Of a stretch of DNA of 64,000 bases, positions 1 to 9,380 are shown piece after piece. This stretch comes from CAWCXF01 sp963799455 (GTDB taxonomy: Bacteria; Pseudomonadota; Alphaproteobacteria; Rhodobacterales; Rhodobacteraceae): the NCBI GenBank assembly GCA_963799455.1, contig CAWCXF010000007.1, forward strand, positions 124,001 through 188,000, in the 5' to 3' direction. The translations under genes and the position numbers were made by a program. The notes beneath the pieces are model-generated. The model had not been told where the DNA came from, did not search any database, and worked only from the letters and a program-made list of their open reading frames with translations. Within the stretch, counting starts at the first letter, position 1. Each line of letters starts with the position of its first letter.

Positions 1-356
1 ATTTTTACAAGTTCAGTTGGCTATTGATCCCGATATCCATCCCGTTCGTATGGTCGCTGTTCTTGTGGAAGCGGCAGTTTAAAGCCTACGATCACGCGAT
101 TTTCGTGACCTATTCGTTGGGTTTTATCACCCTGCTGACACTCGCGATTGTGGTGGCGACCTTGCTCGGAATGCCAACGGTGATCGTGGTTCTTGCTTCG
201 CTATTCATCCCGCCCCTGCACCTGTACAAGCAGTTGCGCGGAACTTACGGTCTGTCGCGATGGAAGGCCTCGTGGCGTCTGCTCGTGCTGACGATCTTCA
301 TCATCGTCATACTTGCCATTTTCAGCTGGCTACTGCTGATGGTTGGAATGTTCTGA
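1..356 (+). CDS. C-terminal part of a DUF3667-like membrane protein (partial)
   Basis: The frame is open from base 3, before the first possible start (TTG at 24), so the gene begins left of the window. The visible ~118 residues hold about three hydrophobic segments separated by short basic loops. A loop reading HLYKQLRGTYG followed by SRW resembles the C-terminal end of DUF3667 integral membrane proteins, whose function is unknown. Together with the neighbouring small lipoprotein and ftsH it belongs to the alphaproteobacterium-like left end of the window, not to the myxobacterial remainder. The family call rests on the loop motif and topology only. Confidence 0.55.
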   Translation, partial: FYKFSWLLIPISIPFVWSLFLWKRQFKAYDHAIFVTYSLGFITLLTLAIVVATLLGMPTVIVVLASLFIPPLHLYKQLRGTYGLSRWKASWRLLVLTIFIIVILAIFSWLLLMVGMF

Positions 357-429
357 CCGATTGGACGCTTCAACCGCGACGTTCGAAAATGACGACGGGA
401 ATGTCGCCGAAGCGGTTGCGAGGCTCGCG

Positions 430-708
430 CTAGTCGGTGCCGTTTAAAGCGCCGTCACCCTGATCGGGATCGTCGCGCTCGTCAGCATTCAGTTCGGCTT
501 GCAGCTTGTCCGCCCCCGCGCTCACGCCCTCGGCTGCATCTATAGTACCTTCACGAGCAGCGTTCTCGACGACTTCGAGATTAGCCTCGGCATCGGCAGC
601 GGCACGTTCGGCAACTTCCTGAGCATTGTCCGCCGTTTCGGCTGAACAGGCAGTCAGGATTGTCAGCGCGGCTAGCGATGCCAATGCGGAAGTTGTCTTG
701 CGGGTCAT
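430..708 (-). CDS. small alanine/glutamate-rich lipoprotein
   Basis: A 92-residue protein starting MTRKTTSALASLAAL, with a lipoprotein signal peptide ending in the lipobox LTAC. The mature part is acidic and rich in Ala and Glu and is probably helical. The ATG at 706-708 was chosen over an in-frame ATG 22 codons upstream because it directly precedes the basic and hydrophobic signal sequence. It lies just downstream of ftsH on the same strand. Function unknown. Small lipoproteins of this composition are common in sphingomonads. Confidence 0.6.
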   Translation of the reverse strand: MTRKTTSALASLAALTILTACSAETADNAQEVAERAAADAEANLEVVENAAREGTIDAAEGVSAGADKLQAELNADERDDPDQGDGALNGTD

Positions 709-736
709 CAATATCTCCGTTCTTGCGAATGCCAGC

Positions 737-2119
<1,383 letters not shown>

Positions 2120-5100
2120 TTGATCTTCTCGACCTCCTGGCGCGCCGTCGCGTTCGGCGCTTCGGCGGGGTCGAGGGAGTGCACGGAGTGCCCGAGGGCG
2201 GGACCGTTGACCTTCATGAACGACGAGCCCCAAGCGGTTGGCGACGTACTCCATGAGCGTCGTCTTTCCGTAGCCGGGAGGCGAGATGAGCAACAGCAAA
2301 CCCATCAAGTCCGTGCGCTTCTCATTGCCGGCGGCGCCGATCTGCTTGGCCAAGTTGTCCCCCACCAGCGGCAGGTAGACTTCGTTTACGAGGCGGTTGC
2401 GCACAAACGCGCTCATCACCTTCGGGCGAACTCTTCGAGACGGAGCGTTTCACGCGTGCGTGTGAGCAGCTCATGTCGAACGCTTCGGTACGCTTTGTAC
2501 GCGGGAACTCGTCCACTCTTGAACCGGCTCAGCCGCGCCGAAATTCATCGAGTCGAATCACGAGTGATTGGTCGGTGATTCGTCCGTGCTGGCCAAGCAG
2601 CCCTTCGACCTTGAGGGTGGTCAGTGCATCGCTCGGTGTGTCTGTCCAGCTTGTCGGTCAAGGAGCAGCGCGGTCGCTTCCGTCGCCGAATGCGCGCGTC
2701 GGGCTGCCTCCTCGCCGCCCTTGCGCACGAACCCGTCGATCCATGCCCGGCACAGTGCCGCCTGCGCGGAGAGTGAGTCCGCCAGAGCTTCCACATCCTC
2801 TTCAAACGCGCGACGGCTGCCCGCGCTCTTAGGGCCGCCAAGAACTCATCCCGGAGCCACACCGCGTCACGGCTGGTGCAGAAGCGCGTGCTTCCTTCCG
2901 CCAGCTCTTGCGCGAGATAGTGCCCCGCAACCTCGGCGTCTTGCGCGCTGAAGTCCAGCGCGTGCTCCGTACGAAACCTGTCGATGCTCTTCCCCACTCT
3001 TCGCCGAGCCGAAGCTGCTCCTTTGCTGCGCCAAACGCCTTTTCAAGACGGCCGAAACTCGCTCCACGCCGCTGCAGCGACTCTCGGTCTTCGAGCCGTG
3101 ACCAGTAGATCCACGCCAGCGAACGTGCGCTCGACGCGTACCGGAGAAGCCCGCCCGACTCCCGCGCCAGCAAGAGCCGGTCGAGGATGCGCGCCGCGTC
3201 CGCGTCGTGGACGCCGCCCTCGTAGCCCTCGTCGTAGCGCGCGGCGGCGACCTTGCTACAAGCTTGACGAGCCCACCCTCGCTGCGCTGCGCTCCGCGGA
3301 GCGCCGCCATCGAAAGCTCCGCGTCTGAATCTCCGTCGCCGGACTCCGCATCGTATAGAATCGTCGCCGCCAAGTACTCGGCGCGATAGACGTCTTCGCT
3401 CTCCGACACGAGCTGCTGCGACCAGAGAGGCTTTGTCGCGGCGAACGCTGCGTCGTCGACCGTCTCGTAGAAGTCCGTTCCCGTCAGGTGAAACGCAAGG
3501 TCATCGCCCCGCGGCACCAACGCCAAGTCGAGCGCCTGCTCGTTCACGCTGAAGCGATGTGTGCCTAGCTTGATGAGGTTGCCCTCTTCGAAGAGCTCGA
3601 GGCGGTCGCGCAAACCACGAATGGAGTCGTGGCGGATCGCTTTGAGACGCGCCTCGACATCGTCGGCTTTCACCGAGTCGCCAAGCTCGCGCAAGCTCTC
3701 CACGAGCTGCCGCAGCTTCATCACCATAGGGTCGGCGGCCAGATACGAGTTCAGTTCATCGGCGCTGGTCATCGTGCGAGAGCGCCGCTCGACGCCGTCG
3801 ACGATCCGGCCTGCCGCCTTCATCAGGTTTTCGGCGCGGCGTTGCTGTGCTTCCACCAGGGTTTGACGCTTCGCACTAAACGCGTCGTAGATCTCTTCGC
3901 GCTTGGCGGCGATCTCCTCGAGGAAGTCGTCGAACTCCGAGAAGCGCGCCTCGAGCTCCTCGAGTTGCACCATCAGACGCGCGCGCTCTTCGTCTACGCG
4001 GTCCGGCGCCTGGGCCATGGAGAGAGCGCTCGTGACGCTCTGCGCCAGTAGGCTCAGCTGCGCAGCAAACTCCGCGCCGCCCTCTGTCTTCATCAGCGCG
4101 CGACGCTTTTGCGTCAGCGCCGCGCGGAGCTGGTTCAGCTGCGCGAAGACTTGGCTGATGGTCTCCAGAATCGACGTCCTCGAGGTGGCGTCATCGACCT
4201 CAAGCCCTGACACCACTTCGCTGATGAGCGCTAAGCCTTCGCTGACCTCCTCGGCGCGTTTGATGAGCGGATTGATTTCCGCGACGCGAGTGACTTCCTC
4301 CGAAGCACGCAGGCACTCGCTGAGCTCCTTCGTGATAGGCGCAAACGCGTCATCCCCGAGCAAGAATCGAACGCAGTCCCGGCTGACGCGGTCGAACTGC
4401 TCGATGACCTGCTCTTCGCGAGCCTCCAGCGCCTCGCCGTCGATGTAGCGCGTGTCTTTGAGCGTGATGAGCTGCCCGCGCTGTCGACGGAGCGCGCTCA
4501 AGAGCGCCATGTATTCGCTGGCGGAACGACCACTACTGGCTTCGACCTGCTGCGTCAGCTCGTCGTGGGCAGCGGCGGCTTCCGCGAGGACGGAGGCCGC
4601 ATGAGAGCGAAGCGCGAGAACCTTCTCGTACTCATCGACGACCTGCTCCGCCGTCTGGCGAACGTCGCCGAGAACCTTGAGGAGATCGATCTCGTCGTTA
4701 CCAAGCCAGTAGTACGCGTCCATAAAGGACGACACGTTCTCGCTGAGCTCGTCGAAGGTGCGCCGCTCTGGATTCGGCTGCTCGATGAGACGCTTGAGGC
4801 TGTACGCCTCCGAGATGCCGCGAACGAGTTCGGCGTTTCCAACCTTGGCGAGGAACGATCCGTCCGTCGGTGCCGCGGCTGCGTGCTCCGCGCTGAAGAA
4901 GGGCGTCCGCCACACCTGCATCGGGTGAACCCGCGAGGGTTCATCACTCAGCGCTTTGAAGACGAGCATCTCGCCGTTGTCAAAGATCGAGTAACCGTGG
5001 CACTGAATCGGAGCCTGAGATTCTTTACGAATCATATTGTAGGGAAGCAGCTCGTAGCGACCTTCGTCTGCTCGGTGAAAGACATAGAGAACGTCTTCGC

Positions 5101-6154
5101 CGTTGGGCGACTTGATCACTTGCGTCAACTCCAGGCCTTCACGGGCCGCGTCGAAGATCTTCGATTCGCCGGTCTGAAGGTAGTAGCCCCCGGGGAAGAT
5201 GATCCCGTGGTCTTCGGGCAGCTGCCGACACGCTTGCCCGATGGCGTCGATGCGCTGCACCTTGTGTGAGCGCGTGTTGAACACCAGGTAGCGCCACGTT
5301 TCCTCGCGGAAAGGACGGATCTTGAGGAGGATCAAACCGCCGAGCTGCGCGTAGAAGAACTCCCCGTCGTCGAGGGTTTGGTTTACATCGTCGACGGTCT
5401 CGGCATAGACGCCGCGACCCGTCTCGGTGTTGTTCTCGACCTTGATCGTGAGGTCGCCACCGGTGGTCTCGACAAAGCAGCGGTCAAGAATCGATAGATG
5501 CGGGTAGCGGCCAGGAACCTGGTCGTCTCGCGTCGTCGAGGTCCACTGGAAGTCATAGCGATTCGGCAAGACATCGTCGATGTCGCCACGGCTGTCCATG
5601 TACGTAAGCTTGCCATCCGGGTGTTCCTTCCAGCGAAATACACGGACTTCCTCCGTCGTCGCGCCGGTCTGAAAGACCGCGAGCAAACGCCCATTGACCT
5701 TGCGAATCCGAAGCAGTCGCGTCTGGTCGTAGTAGCGGTAGAGCTCTTGGAAATCCTTTTCGAAAGCTTGGTCGGCCAAAAAGGCGTCGCCGAAGTCGCG
5801 AGACAGAGCGCTGAGGTCGTAGCCGCTCTCCGTTTTGTCGAACTGATGAAGGCTGAACACGTCGGAGACGACGGTTTCCTTCTTCAGTCCAACAAAGACG
5901 TTGTAGCCGAAGAGCACGTTGCCTTGAATGGCGTGGATATCGCGCGGGACACAGTTGTGCTCCGTACGAATCCGCTCGTTTGCTACGACCTCCAGCTCGG
6001 TGCCGCCAAAGACCTCATGCCGCCTCGCGTTGAGGGCTTCGATCTTGGTGGCGAGCTGCTGGCCTTGGGCGCGGAGCCGCGCGTGGATGACTTCATAGTT
6101 GCCACCCTCGAGAGGCTCCGCCGGCGTGATGCTCTTGTCTGCGCTGTCGGCCAT
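2120..6154 (-). pseudogene. DUF3686 family 'DNA repair ATPase', 3' truncated and multiply frameshifted
   Basis: The first ~965 residues, from ATG 6154 to about 3250, are intact. They start MADSADKSITPAEPLEGG and contain long coiled-coil stretches typical of this large ATPase, annotated as a DNA repair ATPase without a firmly known role. From ~3250 to 2120 the product continues only by changing frame about eight times: near 3250, 2992, 2797, 2665, 2640, 2530, 2422 and 2217. The pieces include KVAAARYDEGYEGGVHDADA, a Walker A reading ISPPGYGKTTLMEYV, and LDPAEAPNATARQEVEKIN. The last ~150-200 residues of the AAA domain are lost at the join with ftsH. The start lies 3 bp after the flotillin stop. 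Sequencing error at a contig end is likelier than true decay. Confidence 0.8.
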
Positions 6155-6157
6155 CGT

Positions 6158-8284
6158 CTACTTCAGGCCTAGCTTTGAGGCTTGCATGGCAAGCTGTTGG
6201 AGCTTCGACTTCGTGCCGTCATCGGCCCCGCTCATCATCTGCGCCAAGAGCGCGCTGATGCTCAGGTTCTTGATGGCTTCGGAGTCGATGGCGGGGTTGC
6301 TGAGAACTTCCACCACGTCGCTCGGCAGTGACTTCTCGCCGCTGAGATATTCCCCAAGGACAGCTCGAGCCGTCTCGCTGTTGTTGACGAGTTCGTCCGC
6401 AGACTGACCAAGAGTGACCGCCTTCATGAAGCGGTCGAAGAACTCTCCGTCGCCACCGACGATGTTGATCTTGGCGGCGCCCATCGCCTGGGCCATCACG
6501 CTGGCCTGGCTCGCGGCGATGTGTTGGCGTACCCCGATCTCCTTGAGCTTCACTTCCTTCTCCATCTCGAGTCGGATGCGGAACTCCTCATGCTCGCGGC
6601 CTACGCCGTCCAGAGCCTTCATCGCGTTGGCCTTCTCGGCGAGGCCGGCGGCCTCCGCGACAAGCTTCTTTTCGATGGTGTTGGCCTCGGCCATGCCGCG
6701 CTTCTCGACGGCTTGGGCGTGGGCTTCTTCCACGCGCGCTTCCGACAGGCCCTGGGCTTCGCGACCCACAGCTTCGGCGTTCATCTTCTCACGGACGACG
6801 ACGGCGTTCGCCATTCCTTCCTTCTCCGCCACCGAAGCGGCGGCGTCACGAACGCGGACGGCGGCGAGGCCTTCCTTCTCGATGGCGACGGCGTTGGCTT
6901 CTTTGACGCGCACCTGGGCAAGCCCAGCGGCGGCCTGTTCAGCCTGGGTTCCTTCGGCCTGGCGAATCTTCGCCCGGGCCGACTTGTCGGCGGCTTCCAG
7001 CTCAGCGTCGGCCACGGTGAGCATTTCCTTCGCCTTGAGGCGAGAGACTTGCTCGTTGGCTTCGGCGGCTTTCACAGTCTTCAGGAGAGCTTCGTCGGCG
7101 ACGCCTTCGGCGTTGATGACGGTGGCTTCCTTGTTTCGCTTCGCTTCGGCGAGGAGACGCAGGTCCTTGATGCGCTCTTCTTCCTCGGCGACGGTCTTGT
7201 CGACGACGATTCGGCCGCGGACCACATCGGCGATCTCTCGCTTCTGCACCTCGACTTCCTTGTTCTTGCTGATGAGCTGAAGCTCCGTCTCGCGCTGGCG
7301 GCTGATCTCTTCGATCATGCGTGCCTTCTCCACGCGCTCCGTCTCCACGGCGATCTCTCGCTCGCGGTTCTTCTGGGCGATGGCGACGCCACGTTGCTTC
7401 GCCTCGTCGGCGACGAGCACCTCTTCTTCGTGCTTGGCGCGCAGCAGCATGGTTTGCTTATTCTCTTGGTCTCGAACACGCATTGCTTCGTTCTCTTCGC
7501 GGGACTGAGCCACGGAGATCTCGCGTTGCTTCTTCGCCTCGGCGGCGGCGCGTCGTTGGTCGAACTGGAAGATCGCTTCGTCCGCGGCCAGGTCTTGGCT
7601 GCCCATCTCCATGCGCTCTTTCTGGCGGAGCTCGTTGGTCTCCACCTTGGAGGCTGCGGTGATCTCGGTAATCTTGCGAATGCCGTGGGCATCAAGGATG
7701 TTCTCGGGGTCCAGGTGCTCAAGAGGCGTCTGCTCGAGGTAGTCGATGGCCGCATCGTTCAAGGTGTAGCCGTCCAGGTCATCGCCGATAACCTCGACGA
7801 TGTTCTTTCGGAAGTCCGCGCGCTTCGTGTAGAGGTCGGCGAAGTCGAACTGCTTTCCAACGGTCTTCAACGCTTCGCTGAACTTGGCGTTGAAGAGGTG
7901 GTCGATGGCGGTGATGTCCGACGCGCGAACGCAGCCCAAGAGACGCGCGACTTTGAGCACGTCTTCCGGTTCTTTGTTCACCTGGACGAAGAAGGTCACG
8001 CGAATGTCCGCGCGAATGTTGTCGCGACAGATGAGGCCGTCCTTGCCGCGACGATCGATATCGATGGTCTTGACGGAGATGTCCATGACCTCCGCGCGAT
8101 GAAGAACGGGGTACACCACCATGCCGGTGAAGGTGACCTTCGGTTCGCCGCTCATGGTGTTGACGATGAGCGCTTTGCCTTGGTCCACCTTTCGGTAGAA
8201 GCGGGCGATCATCGTCAGGACGCCCACGATGAGCACGAATGCGATTCCTACGCCGATAAGCCACGGTACTGCTTGTTCAAACAT
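6158..8284 (-). CDS. flotillin / SPFH domain protein (YqiK-like)
   Basis: A 708-residue flotillin. It has one N-terminal membrane helix (residues ~8-30, LIGVGIAFVLIVGVLTMIA), then an SPFH domain to ~residue 200. A very long Ala/Glu-rich coiled coil with repeated A-E-A-x-G patterns follows, typical of flotillin tails. Bacterial flotillins scaffold membrane microdomains. The ATG at 8282-8284 was chosen because GAAGGA precedes it and the membrane helix follows at once. The longer upstream frame has no such support. The downstream DUF3686 ATPase starts 3 bp after the stop, so the two are probably co-transcribed. The order YqiJ-like, then flotillin, mirrors yqiJ-yqiK of Escherichia coli. Confidence 0.92.
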   Translation of the reverse strand: MFEQAVPWLIGVGIAFVLIVGVLTMIARFYRKVDQGKALIVNTMSGEPKVTFTGMVVYPVLHRAEVMDISVKTIDIDRRGKDGLICRDNIRADIRVTFFVQVNKEPEDVLKVARLLGCVRASDITAIDHLFNAKFSEALKTVGKQFDFADLYTKRADFRKNIVEVIGDDLDGYTLNDAAIDYLEQTPLEHLDPENILDAHGIRKITEITAASKVETNELRQKERMEMGSQDLAADEAIFQFDQRRAAAEAKKQREISVAQSREENEAMRVRDQENKQTMLLRAKHEEEVLVADEAKQRGVAIAQKNREREIAVETERVEKARMIEEISRQRETELQLISKNKEVEVQKREIADVVRGRIVVDKTVAEEEERIKDLRLLAEAKRNKEATVINAEGVADEALLKTVKAAEANEQVSRLKAKEMLTVADAELEAADKSARAKIRQAEGTQAEQAAAGLAQVRVKEANAVAIEKEGLAAVRVRDAAASVAEKEGMANAVVVREKMNAEAVGREAQGLSEARVEEAHAQAVEKRGMAEANTIEKKLVAEAAGLAEKANAMKALDGVGREHEEFRIRLEMEKEVKLKEIGVRQHIAASQASVMAQAMGAAKINIVGGDGEFFDRFMKAVTLGQSADELVNNSETARAVLGEYLSGEKSLPSDVVEVLSNPAIDSEAIKNLSISALLAQMMSGADDGTKSKLQQLAMQASKLGLK

Positions 8285-8487
8285 TGATTTCCTTCTTCTC
8301 TCTACTGCGCAAGAGCGCGAACCGGACCTGCGGACATCGCCGGCCTCCTTCCCAAACCCTGGTCGCCGAACAAAATCCGACGCGCCGAAGTGGACCATGG
8401 ATGGTGCACCTTGTGGGGTTTGAGTTGGCCCAAGGTGTGTTCCCCCCGATAAACATCTACGGGGATTGAATGGTCTCAAATCCCGCT

Positions 8488-9189
8488 TCAGCGTTCGGCT
8501 TCGAGGAGCGCGTCCATAAGCTCCACTTCGTAGAGATCGGCCTCGGCGTCGTAGTCCAAAAGCAGCACTTTGGCGTTCTTGATCAGCGCCGCGTCACTGC
8601 AGCGAACGCGCAGGAGGCTTCCGGAACCGTCGTCGAGAGTCGCCTGTCCTCGGCCGCCGGCGTCCGCATGTATCTTGACGCGCGCGACCTTGCCGACGAG
8701 CACCCGCTTGCTGGGGGCGTCATTGGATGCGAACACGCGCCCAAGGGGCGTGCTGGCAACTGCCGCCATGGGCCACGCGATGGCGGTGGACAGCCCGAGG
8801 ACAGCGACGTTGCCAACGAGCTCAGGCCCTGGGATGAGGCCCGAGTAGCCAGAGAGTCCGTAGCAGACCGCCCAGCCAAAGAAGAAAAGCAGGCTCAATC
8901 CTACGGTGAGTGGCGCCTTTCGGAGACTCAAGATGCTGGAGAGCGAGGACGCGCCTCCAATCCCGATGTCGTCCCCGACCTCGCCCGCGTCGCCCGCGTC
9001 CATCTCGCCGACGTCGCCGCCGACGTCTCCGGCAATGTCCATGTCGATATCACCCACGTCGCCATCGACGCCAAAGTCCAAGTCGAGCGCGCCGAACATG
9101 ACAAGCATCCAGTAGCAGAGCGAAAACAGGACACCGACGGTGAAAACAAGTGTCGGAAAGGCGAAGGCGGTGGCGACGAACTGCTCCAT
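8488..9189 (-). CDS. YqiJ-like inner-membrane protein with OB-fold end
   Basis: A 233-residue protein with a membrane helix near residues 10-30 and a striking Asp/Gly loop (repeats such as GDVGDIDMDIAGDV). One or two further hydrophobic segments follow at ~85-135, and then a C-terminal NfeD-like OB fold (VLVGKVARVKIHADAGGRG). YqiJ/NfeD proteins partner SPFH proteins. The flotillin follows 203 bp downstream on the same strand, supporting that role. The start MEQFVATAFAF was chosen over an in-frame ATG 37 codons earlier because the earlier segment has no membrane or conserved character. The acidic loop may bind cations, which is inference. Confidence 0.8.
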   Translation of the reverse strand: MEQFVATAFAFPTLVFTVGVLFSLCYWMLVMFGALDLDFGVDGDVGDIDMDIAGDVGGDVGEMDAGDAGEVGDDIGIGGASSLSSILSLRKAPLTVGLSLLFFFGWAVCYGLSGYSGLIPGPELVGNVAVLGLSTAIAWPMAAVASTPLGRVFASNDAPSKRVLVGKVARVKIHADAGGRGQATLDDGSGSLLRVRCSDAALIKNAKVLLLDYDAEADLYEVELMDALLEAER

Positions 9190-9380
9190 GTCGGAGCAAA
9201 GTGGCACGACCGGTCCAAAGTAGATAGTGGGATAGGCAGAGGACGAATCCCGTGGGGAGGACTCCGCACCGCCGAGCGCTTTTGCGACTGGCACATTCAA
9301 GTCAGGAGGGGGGCGAGCTCGCGGGCGAGGGCCGCGAGCACAGGGTCAAAACTTGTCTGTCGGGGCACTCGTGCGGCGCA

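Noticed and set aside
6521..8287. A long open frame (588 codons) on the plus strand opposite the flotillin gene
   Set aside because: It is the shadow of the flotillin coiled coil. It has His/Asp/Leu-biased composition from antisense of Ala/Glu codons and no recognisable domain, while the minus strand encodes a clear SPFH protein.
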